A stretch of DNA of 62,872 nucleotides, from assembly GCF_000382345.1 (NCBI RefSeq), contig NZ_KB908113.1:1-62872 (forward strand). Reading direction: 5' to 3'. Source of the DNA: Massilia niastensis DSM 21313. GTDB taxonomy: Bacteria; Pseudomonadota; Gammaproteobacteria; Burkholderiales; Burkholderiaceae_D. Shown piece after piece: positions 17,960 to 27,434 of the stretch; position 1 is the stretch's first letter; the number at the start of each line of letters is the position of its first letter. The notes beneath the pieces are model-generated. The model was given only the letters and a program-made list of their open reading frames with translations. It did no database searches and was not told the origin of the DNA. The position numbers and the translations under genes are program-made.

Positions 17960-18967
17960 ATGCGCGGCATCGCCATCACCGCCTACGGCGCCCCCGAAGT
18001 GCTGCAACTCCAGCGGCGCGCCATTCCGACGCCCGGTCCGGGCGAAGTGCTGGTGCGGGTGGCCGCCTCCGGCGTCAACCGTCCGGACGTGTCCCAGCGC
18101 GAAGGCAACTATCCGCCGCCGCCCGGCATTTCGGACCTGCCGGGCCTGGAAATCGCCGGCGAGATCGTCGGTGGCGACCTCGGCGGCGCCAATCCCTTCG
18201 GCCTGGGCATCGGCGACGCCGTCTGCGCCCTGGTGGCCGGCGGCGGCTACGCCGAGTATTGCGTGGCGCCGCTGGCCCAGTGCCTGCCGCTGCCGGCCGG
18301 CCTGAGCGCGGTGCAGGCGGCGGCGCTGCCGGAGACTTACTTCACCGTGTGGAGCAATATCTTCGACCGCGCCCGCCTTGGCCGCACCGAAACGGGCGCG
18401 CCGGAGTCGCTGCTGGTCCACGGCGGCACCAGCGGCATCGGCGTCACCGCCATTACGCTGGGACGGGCTTTCGGCCACCGCGTGTTCGCCACCGCCGGCA
18501 GCGACGACAAGTGCCGCGCCGCCGAGCGCCTGGGCGCCGAGCGCTGCATCAACTACCGCAGCGAGGACTTCGTGGCCGTGGTGCGGGAACTGACCGATGG
18601 ACGTGGCGTCGACGTGGTGCTCGACATCGTGGCCGGCAACTACATCCCGCGCGACATCGACTGCCTGGCGCCCGACGGCCGCCTGGCCCTGGTGGCCATC
18701 CTCGGCGGCAGCAGCGCCAACGTCGACCTGCTCAAGGTCCTGATGCGGCGCCTGACGATCAGCGGCTCGACCCTGCGCGCCCGTTCGATCCCGTTCAAGG
18801 CGGCGATCGCGAAACAGCTGAAGGAAAAGGTCTGGCCGCTGCTGGAAAGCGGGGCGCTGGCGCCGGAGATCTACGCCAGCTTCGCCCCCGGGGAGGCGGC
18901 CGAGGCGCACCGCACCATGGAAAGCAATCGCCACATCGGCAAGCTGGTGATCGATTGGAGCAAGTAG
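17960..18967 (+). CDS. NADPH:quinone oxidoreductase-like zinc-free alcohol dehydrogenase family protein
   Basis: A 335-residue medium-chain reductase of the quinone oxidoreductase / PIG3 group. The N-terminal GroES-like domain has GPGEVLVRVAASGVNRPD, and the NADPH motif HGGTSGIGVTAI lies near residue 155. The structural and catalytic zinc cysteines are absent, as usual in this group. The start is probably the ATG at 17960, since the upstream TTG at 17930 overlaps the oxygenase gene and has no ribosome binding site. It follows the Rieske gene by 19 bp and probably reduces an enone or quinone intermediate. Confidence 0.85.
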   Translation: MRGIAITAYGAPEVLQLQRRAIPTPGPGEVLVRVAASGVNRPDVSQREGNYPPPPGISDLPGLEIAGEIVGGDLGGANPFGLGIGDAVCALVAGGGYAEYCVAPLAQCLPLPAGLSAVQAAALPETYFTVWSNIFDRARLGRTETGAPESLLVHGGTSGIGVTAITLGRAFGHRVFATAGSDDKCRAAERLGAERCINYRSEDFVAVVRELTDGRGVDVVLDIVAGNYIPRDIDCLAPDGRLALVAILGGSSANVDLLKVLMRRLTISGSTLRARSIPFKAAIAKQLKEKVWPLLESGALAPEIYASFAPGEAAEAHRTMESNRHIGKLVIDWSK

Positions 18968-19046
18968 AGGCAGGACGCGGCCAGGGATAGGCCGGGCCGC
19001 GGCGGCAGGATAGAAGCATAAAAAAATTACTACATAGGAGATGGCA

Positions 19047-20669
19047 ATGCGTTCCAGTTCCAGAAACAGGCAGCTCACCGCGCTCGCGGCTTCCCTGGTG
19101 GCCTTGTACGGTACGGCCGGCAGTGTCCAGGCAATCGAAATCGAGACCGGCAATCCGGACCTGCAGGTCCGCTGGGGTAACACGGTGCGCGTCAACCTCG
19201 GCGTGCGCGCCGAGTCGCGCGACCCGGCAATCGCCAGCAGTCCCAGCACCGACGAGGGCGACATGGCCTACGACCGCGGCGACCTGGTCAACGGCCGGGT
19301 CGACCTGCTGAGCGAGCTGGACGTGGCCTGGGCCGCCAAGTACGGCTTCCGCGTGAGCGGCTCGGCCTGGTACGACGGCGCCTTCAACAAGACCGTGCAT
19401 ACCGCGCCCGGCCTGGAGAATCGCGGCAGCTATTTCGGCAACCGCTACTCCAACCACACCAAGCGCTTCCACGAAGGCCCGTCGGGCGAGATCCTCGACG
19501 CCTATGTGTTCGGCAACTTCGACCTGGGCGGCATGCCGCTGACCGTCAAGGCCGGCCGCCAGACCAACCTGTGGGGCGAGGCGGTGGTGCTGTCCACCCA
19601 CAGCGTGTCCTACGCCCAGGCGCCGGTGGACGGCCTGAAGGCGGTCGCCAGTCCGGGCGCCGACGCCAAGGAAGTGTCGCTGCCGGTCGGCCAGATCTAC
19701 GCCTCGCTGCAGTTGACCGACCGCCTGTCGCTGGCCGCCCAGTACTACTACGAGTGGAAGCCGACCCGCCTGGCCGAGGGCGGCACCTACCTGGCCGGCA
19801 CCGATTTCCTGCTGCGCGGACCGGACAAGTTTTCCCTGGCGCCGGGCGTGGACCTGCTCAACCAGCGCCTGGTCGAGCCGAAGAAGCGCGGCGACTGGGG
19901 CGTGGCGGCGCGCTACAACGTCGAGGCCATCGGCGCCACGGTGGGCGCCTACTACCGCGTGTTCGACGAGCGCTCGCCGACCGTCAGCCTGAACGTGGCG
20001 AACCGCACGTATGCGGCGATTTATCCGGAAAACACCAAGTTGTACGGCCTGTCGCTGGCGAAGAACATCGAAGGCGTCAGCGTGGGCGCCGAGCTGGTCT
20101 ACCGCGAAAAGACGGCGCTGGCCAGCACCATCAGTGACGGCGCCCGTGAAGGCGCGCGCGGCAATACCTGGCACGGCCTGGTAAACGCGGTCACCCTGTT
20201 CGGCCAGACCGGCATGTTCGACAGCGCCTCGCTGACCGCCGAGCTGGCCTTCAGCTCGCTCGACAAGGTGACCTCGGGCCAGCAGTACTTCAACGGCTGC
20301 GTGCGCCCGGGCCTGCCGGAACGCGACAAGCGCACCGGCTGCGCCACCACCAGCTCGGCCCAGGGAACGATCCGCTTCTCGCCGACCTGGACCGCAGTGC
20401 GGGTCGGCTGGGACGTCGGCGCCACGGCCGCGGTGACGGTCGGCCTGAAGGGCAACAGCGCGGTGCTCGGCGGCGGCAACTACAAGGCCGGCAGCTACAC
20501 CATCGGCGCCACCCTGACCTATAACCAGCAGCACGATTTCACCATCGCCTACAACGATTACCTGGCAACCAGGCGCACTGACCCGGTAACGGGATTGATT
20601 TCAGCGAGTAACGGCTCCCAGCTGCAAGACCGCGGCTGGATCACCTTCGGCTACAAGGGCTCGTTCTAA
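19047..20669 (+). CDS. DUF1302 family outer-membrane protein
   Basis: A 540-residue protein with a signal peptide (LTALAASLVALYGTAGSVQA) and a series of alternating amphipathic strands ending in an aromatic C-terminus (ITFGYKGSF), as in outer-membrane beta-barrels. DUF1302 proteins are almost always encoded with DUF1329, a YCF48-like protein and an RND protein, exactly the next three genes. AGGAG lies against the ATG at 19041, so the ATG at 19047 is the better start. It is likely the outer-membrane part of a system that moves a hydrophobic compound across the envelope. Confidence 0.85.
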   Translation: MRSSSRNRQLTALAASLVALYGTAGSVQAIEIETGNPDLQVRWGNTVRVNLGVRAESRDPAIASSPSTDEGDMAYDRGDLVNGRVDLLSELDVAWAAKYGFRVSGSAWYDGAFNKTVHTAPGLENRGSYFGNRYSNHTKRFHEGPSGEILDAYVFGNFDLGGMPLTVKAGRQTNLWGEAVVLSTHSVSYAQAPVDGLKAVASPGADAKEVSLPVGQIYASLQLTDRLSLAAQYYYEWKPTRLAEGGTYLAGTDFLLRGPDKFSLAPGVDLLNQRLVEPKKRGDWGVAARYNVEAIGATVGAYYRVFDERSPTVSLNVANRTYAAIYPENTKLYGLSLAKNIEGVSVGAELVYREKTALASTISDGAREGARGNTWHGLVNAVTLFGQTGMFDSASLTAELAFSSLDKVTSGQQYFNGCVRPGLPERDKRTGCATTSSAQGTIRFSPTWTAVRVGWDVGATAAVTVGLKGNSAVLGGGNYKAGSYTIGATLTYNQQHDFTIAYNDYLATRRTDPVTGLISASNGSQLQDRGWITFGYKGSF

Positions 20670-20696
20670 GCGCCCAACGATCACTAGGAGACAGAC

Positions 20697-22052
20697 ATGA
20701 AATTCCGCCACATCCTGATTGCAGTACCGTTCCTGGCCGGCACCGCCCAGGCCGCCCCGACCGCCGAGCAGGCCGCCCAGCTCGGCGCCACCCTGACGCC
20801 CTGGGGCGCCATCAAGGCCGCCAATGCCGACGGCACGATTCCGGAATACACCGGCGGGCTGACCAAGCCGCCGGCCGGCTACGATCCGAAGAATCCGGGC
20901 GCGCGTCCCGATCCCTTCCCTGAGGACAAGGTCCTGCTGCGCATCGACCACAAGAACATGGAGCAGTACAAGGCGCGCCTGACGCCCGGCACCATGGCCA
21001 TGATGAAGAAGTACCCGGACTTCTACATCAACGTCTACCAGAGCCGCCGCACCGCCGCCTATCCGCAGGAGGTGCTGGACAATTCGAAGAAGAACGCGAC
21101 CCGCTGCGCGACCATCAACGACGACCTCGGACTCGACACCTCGAAGGGCTGCGGCTTCGGCATCCCGTTCCCGATTCCGGCCAACGGGCTGGAAGTCATG
21201 TGGAACCACGATTTGCGCTACCGCCCGACCATCATGTCGAAGAACATGACGGTCAACTACGTCAAGCCGAGCGGCGAGATGGTCGTGACCGCACGCGGCC
21301 ACAACTACAAGGACTACGGTTTCTACGACAAGAGCAAGGACAAGCCCGAGATGTCGCTGTCGTTCCGGATGGAATACACCGGCCCGACCCGGCTTGCGGG
21401 CATGAACACGCTGTGGCACGACATGCTGTCCGACAGCGAGCGCCGCAACTATGCCTACCAGCCAGCCACCCGCCGCGTCCGCCTGTCGCCCGACTCGGCG
21501 GCCGACACCCCGATCAGCGCCACCGGCGGCGCCCAAGTCTACGACGAAGACCAGCTGTTCTCGGGCAAGAAAGACCGCTTCCAGTGGAAGCTGATCGGTC
21601 GCGTGGAGAAGTACATTCCGTACAACAACTTCCGCGCGATGTATCCGATGACCCCCGGCGGCTGCGACGCGGCCCAGCGCGCCAAGACCACCCGGTTCCA
21701 GAACCCGGAATGCCAGCGCTGGGAACTGCACCGCGTGTGGCACGTGGAAGCCACCCTCAAGGATGGCAAGCGCCATGTGTACGGCAAGCGCGACTTCTTC
21801 ATCGACGAAGACTCGTACAGCGACGGCATCGCCGAGAGCTACGACAAGGCCGGCAACCTGTACCGCATCAACCAGCAGATGGGTGCTCCGGCCTACGAAG
21901 TGCCGGCGCCTTCGATCACCGATAACTACGTGATCGACCTGATCTCCGGCGTGTACATGTTCAACTCGGTCACCGGCGGCTACCACGTGGTCCCGCGCCT
22001 GTCGCCGGCCCAGCTGTCGCCGGACTACCTCGACAAGACCATCTTCAAGTAA
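20697..22052 (+). CDS. DUF1329 family protein
   Basis: A 451-residue exported protein: a signal peptide ends at TAQA near residue 19, and LTPWGAIKAANADGTIPEYTG is the typical DUF1329 start. The family has a lipoprotein-carrier-like (LolB/OutM-type) fold in related proteins, and is thought to work with the DUF1302 barrel. AGGAGACAGAC precedes the ATG. Many Tyr and Trp residues in the mature part suit binding of a hydrophobic ligand, but that is an inference. Confidence 0.85.
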   Translation: MKFRHILIAVPFLAGTAQAAPTAEQAAQLGATLTPWGAIKAANADGTIPEYTGGLTKPPAGYDPKNPGARPDPFPEDKVLLRIDHKNMEQYKARLTPGTMAMMKKYPDFYINVYQSRRTAAYPQEVLDNSKKNATRCATINDDLGLDTSKGCGFGIPFPIPANGLEVMWNHDLRYRPTIMSKNMTVNYVKPSGEMVVTARGHNYKDYGFYDKSKDKPEMSLSFRMEYTGPTRLAGMNTLWHDMLSDSERRNYAYQPATRRVRLSPDSAADTPISATGGAQVYDEDQLFSGKKDRFQWKLIGRVEKYIPYNNFRAMYPMTPGGCDAAQRAKTTRFQNPECQRWELHRVWHVEATLKDGKRHVYGKRDFFIDEDSYSDGIAESYDKAGNLYRINQQMGAPAYEVPAPSITDNYVIDLISGVYMFNSVTGGYHVVPRLSPAQLSPDYLDKTIFK

Positions 22053-22114
22053 GCAGCGCAACCGGCGCGCCGCGGCCCAGGCTGCGGCGCGACCGTTACC
22101 GGAGTCGCCTTGGA

Positions 22115-23182
22115 ATGAACATGTTCAATAAACTCAGCCTGACCGGCGTGCTGGCCTGCGTTGCCGCGTCCGCCACCGCCACCGGATTCAAGGATCCGCT
22201 CGATACGCCGGCCCAGGTCAATCCGGGCCTGGCCGCCAGCAGCCGCATGACGGCGGTGACCGCGGCGGGCGCCAGCCTGGTGGCGGTCGGTCCGCGCGGC
22301 CACATCCTGGTGTCGCAGGACCAGGGGAGGACCTGGAAGCAGTCGCCGGCGCCGGTCAGCACCGACCTGGTGGCGGTGCGCTTCGCCACGCCCACGCACG
22401 GCTGGGCGGTCGGTCATGACGGCGTGGTCCTGCACAGCGCCGACGGCGGCGCCAGCTGGACCCGGCAGTTCGACGGCCGCCGCGCGCTCGAGGTCATGAA
22501 GACCCATTACACCCAGCGCGCGCAGCAGGGCGATGCGAAAGCGGCGGCCCTGCTGGCCGACATCGACCGCTATGTGGAAGAGGGCCCCGGCAAGCCCTTC
22601 CTCGATGTCCTGTTCCTCAACCAGCAGGAAGGCTTCGTGGTCGGCGCCTTCAACCTGGCCTTCCACACCCGCGATGGCGGCAAGAGCTGGGAGCCGCTGA
22701 TGGGCCGCATCGACAACCCGAAGGGCCTGCACCTGTATGCGCTGGCGCAGTCGGGCGGCCAGCTGTTCGCGGCCGGAGAACAGGGCCTGCTGCTGCGCTG
22801 GAACGCCGAGGGCCGGCAGTTCGAGGCGGTCGAGTCGCCGTATCGCGGCACCTACTTCGGCCTGCTCGGCAGCAGCGATTCGCTGCTGGCCTACGGCTTG
22901 CGCGGCAACGTGTTCCAGTCGCGCGACGGCGGCCGCAGCTGGGCCAGGCGCGACACCGGCGTGACCGACGCCATCACCGGCGCGACGGCGCTGCCGGGTG
23001 GCGGCTTCGTGCTGTCGACCCAGGGCGGCAAGCTGCTGGCCGGGCGCGCCGACGGCAAGCTGGCCGAAGTCCGGGTGCAGCGCCCGATGGCCTACTTCAA
23101 CGTGGCGGCCGCCGGCCCCCGCTCGGTCGTCGTGGTCGGCGCGAGCGGCGTGCGCGCCGAATCCATCACCAGTCAACCTTAA
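22115..23182 (+). CDS. YCF48-like beta-propeller protein
   Basis: A 355-residue exported protein with repeated DGGxSW-type blades (SADGGASWTRQF, TRDGGKSWEPL, SRDGGRSWARR), as in photosystem II stability factor YCF48 and BNR-repeat proteins. The signal peptide ends near residue 22. It lies between DUF1329 and the RND gene, the usual arrangement of this envelope module, where it is thought to be a periplasmic adaptor. CGGAG lies upstream of the ATG at 22115. Confidence 0.82.
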   Translation: MNMFNKLSLTGVLACVAASATATGFKDPLDTPAQVNPGLAASSRMTAVTAAGASLVAVGPRGHILVSQDQGRTWKQSPAPVSTDLVAVRFATPTHGWAVGHDGVVLHSADGGASWTRQFDGRRALEVMKTHYTQRAQQGDAKAAALLADIDRYVEEGPGKPFLDVLFLNQQEGFVVGAFNLAFHTRDGGKSWEPLMGRIDNPKGLHLYALAQSGGQLFAAGEQGLLLRWNAEGRQFEAVESPYRGTYFGLLGSSDSLLAYGLRGNVFQSRDGGRSWARRDTGVTDAITGATALPGGGFVLSTQGGKLLAGRADGKLAEVRVQRPMAYFNVAAAGPRSVVVVGASGVRAESITSQP

Positions 23183-23193
23183 GGTGCGCAAGT

Positions 23194-25677
23194 ATGTTAT
23201 CCGATAACAAACAACAGGCGGCCATGCCGGTCGTGCGCGATCCCGCCGACTTCGACAAGCGTTCCGGCAACCTGCTCGAACGCCTGGTCTTCAACAACCG
23301 GCGCCTCTTCATCGCGCTGTGCCTGCTGGTGACCGTGTTCCTGGGCCTGCAGATCCGCCACCTCGAGGTCAACGCCAGTTTCGACAAGGTGATCCCGCAG
23401 GGCCACCCGTACGTGCAGAATTATTTCGAGAACCGCGCCCGCCTGGGCGGCCTGGGCAACGTGGTGCGGGTGGTGGTGGAGAACCCGAACGGCACCATCT
23501 TCGACCCCGCCTTCCTGGAAAAGACCAAGGAAATCAACGAGGCGCTGTTCCTGACGCCGGGCGTCGACCGCGCCTGGATGAAATCGGTGTGGATGTCCTC
23601 GGTGCGCTGGACCGAGGTCACCGAGGAAGGCTTCCGCGGCGGTCCGGTGATGCCGGAAGTGATCGACGGTTCGGCCAAGTCGATCGAGGAATTCAAGCGC
23701 AACATCCGCTCGGCCGGCCTGGTCGGCGGCCTGGTGGGCACCGACTACAAGTCCCTGATGTTCGTCGTGCCGCTGCTGGAACAGGATGCGGCCAGCGGCA
23801 AGGCGCTGTCGTACGGCGAATTCTCGCGCTATGTCGAGGAAAACATCCGCGGCAAGTTCGAACAGCCGGGCAAGGTGAAGGTCCACGTGATCGGCTTCGC
23901 CAAGCTGGTGGGCGACCTGATCGACGGCATGCACCAGGTGATCACCTACTTCGGCATCGCGGCGGCGGTGGCGGCGCTGGTGATCTACGTCTACACGCGC
24001 TGCGTGCGCAGCACCGTCCTGGTGCTGGCCTGTTCCTGCGTGGCGGTGGCCTGGCTGCTGGGCATCATCCGCCTGATGGGCTACTACATCGATCCGTACT
24101 CGATGCTGGTGCCTTTCCTGGTGTTCGCGATCGGCGTCAGCCACGCGGTGCAGAAGATGAACGGCATCATGCAGGATATCGGCCGCGGCACCCACAAGTA
24201 CGTGGCGGCGCGCTATACCTTCCGCCGCCTGTTCCTGGCCGGCTTCACCGCGCTGCTGGCCGACACCGTCGGCTTCGGCGTGCTGATGGTGATCGACATC
24301 CCGGTCATCAAGGACCTGGCCCTGACCGCCAGCATCGGCGTGGCCCTGCTGATCTTCACCAACCTGCTGCTGTTGCCGGTGCTGCTGTCCCATGTGGGCG
24401 TGAGCCCGTCGGCGGTGGCGCGCAGCCTGGCCAAGGACAAGGCGGCGCATGACGGGCGCGGCGCGGGAGCCTTGTGGCTCAAGCTCGAGCACTTCACGCA
24501 ACGGGGCTGGGCACTGGGCGCGATCGCGGTGGCGACGGTCCTGACCGTGGTCGGCTTCGTGATCAGCCTCGGCGTCAAGATCGGCGACCTCGATCCGGGC
24601 GCGCCGGAACTGCGCGCCGATTCGCGCTACAACCAGGACGCCAACTTCATCCGCAGCCATTACCGCCTGTCGAACGACCAGTTCGTGGTGATCGTCAAGA
24701 CCAAGGACGAGATGTGCTCGGACTACCGGGTGCTGCGCGAAACCGAGAACCTGACCTGGACCCTGCGCCAGGTGCCGGGCGTGCAGAGCGCGAACGCGAT
24801 GTCCGACAACGTGCTGAACCTGGTGGCCGGGCTGCAGGAGGGCAATCCGAAGTGGCTGAGCACCGTGCGCAACCCGACCCTGCTCGGGGCCGCGTCCCAG
24901 TGGACCATGACCGACAATCCGGAACTGGTCGACCCCGCGTGCTCGACGATTCCCGTGTTCGCCTACCTGGCCGACCACAAGGCCGAAACCCTGAAGGGCG
25001 TGGTGCAGGCGGTCGAGAAGTTCGCCGCCGAGCATGACAGCCAGGACCTGAAATTCCTGCTCGCCGCCGGGCCGGCCGGGATCGAGGCCGTCACCAACAT
25101 CGTGGTCGAGAAGGCCAACCGCCTGATGCTGCTGTACGTGTATGCCGCCGTGATCGTGCTGTGCTACGTGACCTTCCGCAGCTGGCGCGCGGTGCTGGTG
25201 GCCGTGATTCCGCTGGTGATCACCTCGATCCTGTGCGAAGCGCTGATGGCGCTGCTGGGCATCGGCATCAAGGTCTCGACCCTGCCGGTGATCGCCCTGG
25301 GCGTGGGCATCGGGGTCGACTATGCGCTCTACCTGCTGAGCGTGCAGTTGCAGATGCAGCGCGCCGGCATGCCGCTCGGCCAGGCCTACCGCCACGCGAT
25401 GGAATTCACCGGCAAGGTGGTGGCGCTGGTGGGCGTGACCCTGGCGGCGGGCGTGGTGACCTGGGCCTGGTCGCCGATCAAGTTCCAGGCTGACATGGGT
25501 ATCTTGCTTACTTTCATGTTCTTGTGGAATATGGTGGGAGCCCTGGTCCTGATTCCGGCGCTGTCGCACTTCCTGCTGCGCACCGAGGCCGACCAGCCGG
25601 TCCGCAGCCCGGCGCAGGCGCCACGCAAGGCAGGGCGACCGGTGCAGGTCGCCGCCGCCAGCCACAACCAACGATAA
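23194..25677 (+). CDS. RND/MMPL family transporter
   Basis: An 827-residue inner-membrane protein of the RND superfamily, MMPL type. One transmembrane helix lies near residues 35-55, followed by a large periplasmic loop. Two five- to six-helix bundles follow (about 245-400 and 640-800), separated by a second periplasmic loop. IALGVGIGVDYALYLLS in the second bundle is the conserved proton-relay helix. It is the motor expected for the DUF1302/DUF1329/YCF48 module. Direction of transport is not certain; in related clusters of lipid and terpenoid catabolism, uptake or envelope trafficking is proposed. Confidence 0.88.
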   Translation: MLSDNKQQAAMPVVRDPADFDKRSGNLLERLVFNNRRLFIALCLLVTVFLGLQIRHLEVNASFDKVIPQGHPYVQNYFENRARLGGLGNVVRVVVENPNGTIFDPAFLEKTKEINEALFLTPGVDRAWMKSVWMSSVRWTEVTEEGFRGGPVMPEVIDGSAKSIEEFKRNIRSAGLVGGLVGTDYKSLMFVVPLLEQDAASGKALSYGEFSRYVEENIRGKFEQPGKVKVHVIGFAKLVGDLIDGMHQVITYFGIAAAVAALVIYVYTRCVRSTVLVLACSCVAVAWLLGIIRLMGYYIDPYSMLVPFLVFAIGVSHAVQKMNGIMQDIGRGTHKYVAARYTFRRLFLAGFTALLADTVGFGVLMVIDIPVIKDLALTASIGVALLIFTNLLLLPVLLSHVGVSPSAVARSLAKDKAAHDGRGAGALWLKLEHFTQRGWALGAIAVATVLTVVGFVISLGVKIGDLDPGAPELRADSRYNQDANFIRSHYRLSNDQFVVIVKTKDEMCSDYRVLRETENLTWTLRQVPGVQSANAMSDNVLNLVAGLQEGNPKWLSTVRNPTLLGAASQWTMTDNPELVDPACSTIPVFAYLADHKAETLKGVVQAVEKFAAEHDSQDLKFLLAAGPAGIEAVTNIVVEKANRLMLLYVYAAVIVLCYVTFRSWRAVLVAVIPLVITSILCEALMALLGIGIKVSTLPVIALGVGIGVDYALYLLSVQLQMQRAGMPLGQAYRHAMEFTGKVVALVGVTLAAGVVTWAWSPIKFQADMGILLTFMFLWNMVGALVLIPALSHFLLRTEADQPVRSPAQAPRKAGRPVQVAAASHNQR

Positions 25678-25690
25678 GAAGGGAGACAGG

Positions 25691-26029
25691 ATGTCGATTT
25701 TCATGAAGGCCACGCTGAAGGTGGACGCCTACCAGCTGCAGTCCCTGCTGGATGTGCTGCTGAACAAGCTGGTGCCGCTGCTGGAAGAGCAGGGCTGGAA
25801 GCTGCATGGCTGCTTCGTCGAACGCTACGGCCCGATCAAGCCGGCCGTGGTGATCGACATCTGGGAGATGGAGAACATGGCCCATGTCGAGCGCGTCATG
25901 AGCGGCGATGCCTACCGCAGCGATCCGCGCTACCTGGCGGCGATGGAGGTGCTGAAATCGGCAGTCGCCGAAGAAACCGTCACCTTCATGGAGAAGAAGG
26001 GCGGTATGTTGCAGAACGTTTATCCTTGA
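25691..26029 (+). CDS. Small NIPSNAP-like (dimeric alpha/beta barrel) protein
   Basis: A 112-residue soluble protein. The pattern of an amphipathic helix (LLDVLLNKLVPLLEEQGWKL) followed by beta strands and a second helix resembles NIPSNAP and other ferredoxin-like dimeric barrels. I recognise no catalytic motif. GAAGGGAGACAGG precedes the ATG. It is followed by a VOC protein 11 bp later. A role as a small isomerase or monooxygenase-like protein is possible. Confidence 0.65.
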   Translation: MSIFMKATLKVDAYQLQSLLDVLLNKLVPLLEEQGWKLHGCFVERYGPIKPAVVIDIWEMENMAHVERVMSGDAYRSDPRYLAAMEVLKSAVAEETVTFMEKKGGMLQNVYP

Positions 26030-26040
26030 GGGGGAACACG

Positions 26041-26604
26041 ATGAGCAATCCGAACGCGGCAGCCAGCCTGCCGGACACGATCGCCAGCCTCGGCCAGGTG
26101 ATGCAGCTGGCCTTCGTGCCGGCCGACTTCGACGCCGCCCTGCGGTTCTGGACCGGCACCATGGGCGCCGGCCCGTTCTACCTGATGGAGCACATCAGGG
26201 CCGAGAACTGCAAGTACCGCGACGAACCGGCCGACATCGACTTCACTGCCGCTGTCGGCTACTGGGGCGACATCCAGATCGAGCTGATCAAGCAGCATAA
26301 CGACACCCCGTCGATCTATTCGACCTGGCGCGAGCAGGGCCTGGAAGGCCTGCACCACGTCTGCATCGCGGTCGAGGACATGCAGCATGCGCGTGAAGTG
26401 TGCGCGGCGGCCGGGGCGACCGTGCTGCAGGAGGCCCAGTTCCGCGGCGGCAGCGCCGAAGTGATCTATGTCGACACCAACGGCGGCCCGGGCACGATGG
26501 TCGAGCTGTGGAAGGGCGACGCGGCCGGTCGCGCCTTCTTCGCCAGCGTGCGCGAAGCGGCGCGCGACTGGGACGGCAGCAACCCGGTGCGCAAGCGCAG
26601 CTGA
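26041..26604 (+). CDS. VOC (glyoxalase/bleomycin-resistance) family protein
   Basis: A 187-residue protein with two beta-alpha-beta-beta-beta units: QLAFVPADFDAALRFWTGTMG first, LHHVCIAVEDMQHAREV second. His in LHHV and Glu in MVELWKG are plausible metal ligands. It is too short for an extradiol dioxygenase and fits an epimerase, hydratase or lyase of the superfamily. Its TGA overlaps the next ATG (TGATG). Confidence 0.75.
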   Translation: MSNPNAAASLPDTIASLGQVMQLAFVPADFDAALRFWTGTMGAGPFYLMEHIRAENCKYRDEPADIDFTAAVGYWGDIQIELIKQHNDTPSIYSTWREQGLEGLHHVCIAVEDMQHAREVCAAAGATVLQEAQFRGGSAEVIYVDTNGGPGTMVELWKGDAAGRAFFASVREAARDWDGSNPVRKRS

Positions 26605-27398
26605 TGGCTACCCTGCTGTCGCTGGCGTCCGGCGTGATTCCCGAGGCGAGTCCGGTGCAGGCGGTGTATGCCGCCTTTGACGCCGGCTTCGAGGCGGTCG
26701 GACTGTGGATCGAACCGGCGCGCTGGGATGTCTCGGTCACGCGCCAGGTGCAGGGCGCGCTGCGGGCCACCGGGCTACGGGTGCTGGATGCCGAAGTGGT
26801 CTGGCTGCGTCCGGGGCCCTTCGATCCCGCGCTCCTGGCCACGATCGACATCGCCGCCGAACTGGGGGCGGCGCATGTGCTTGTGGTCAGCTCCGATCCG
26901 AACCGGGCGTCCACGCTGGACAGGTTCGTGCGGCTGTGCGAGCACGCGCGGCCGCTGCCGCTGCGGGTGGCGCTGGAATTCGGCGCCTTTACCGATGTGC
27001 CGGACCTGCATGCCGCGGCCGCGATCCTGCGTGACGCGGCCCAGCCGAACCAGGCTTTGCTGGTCGATGCGCTGCACCTGCAGCGTTCCGGCGGCAGGCC
27101 GGCGGACCTGGCCGCGCTGCCGCCCGAATGGTTCAGCTATGCCCAGTTGTGCGACGCGCCCGCGAAGGGACCGTCCGCCGGCGACCGCGCGGCGATCCGC
27201 GCGGAAGCGGTCGACCGGCGCCTGTGCAGCGGGGAAGGGGAGCTGCCGCTGGCGCAATTGCTGGCCGCATTGCCGGCGCATACGCCGCTCAGCCTCGAAG
27301 TCCGGTCGCAGGCGCTGCGCCGGCGCTATCCCGATTTCAGCGAACGCGCCCGCGCGGTCCTGCGACAAACGCAGGACTGGATGCGCGCCAGCGTTTAA
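26604..27398 (+). CDS. Xylose-isomerase-like TIM barrel protein
   Basis: A 264-residue protein of the sugar phosphate isomerase/epimerase (AP endonuclease 2) superfamily, judged from LSLASGVIPEASPVQAVYAA, VALEFGAFTDVP and LLVDALHLQRSGG. The superfamily usually binds two metals through Glu, Asp and His. In catabolic clusters members act as isomerases, epimerases or hydrolases. It is coupled to the VOC gene by a one-base overlap. No substrate can be assigned. Confidence 0.7.
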   Translation: MATLLSLASGVIPEASPVQAVYAAFDAGFEAVGLWIEPARWDVSVTRQVQGALRATGLRVLDAEVVWLRPGPFDPALLATIDIAAELGAAHVLVVSSDPNRASTLDRFVRLCEHARPLPLRVALEFGAFTDVPDLHAAAAILRDAAQPNQALLVDALHLQRSGGRPADLAALPPEWFSYAQLCDAPAKGPSAGDRAAIRAEAVDRRLCSGEGELPLAQLLAALPAHTPLSLEVRSQALRRRYPDFSERARAVLRQTQDWMRASV

Positions 27399-27434
27399 GA
27401 TCGATATCCATAAGCATAACGAAGGAGACAAGCG

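Noticed and set aside
23197..25713. An 838-codon minus-strand frame opposite the RND gene
   Set aside because: Composition (many His, Gln, Arg and Asp) is typical of GC-rich antisense frames. The RND protein on the plus strand is unmistakable.
26041..26604. VOC protein as an extradiol ring-cleavage dioxygenase
   Set aside because: At 187 residues it is much shorter than the roughly 290-residue two-domain dioxygenases, and the expected second histidine and glutamate pattern is not complete.
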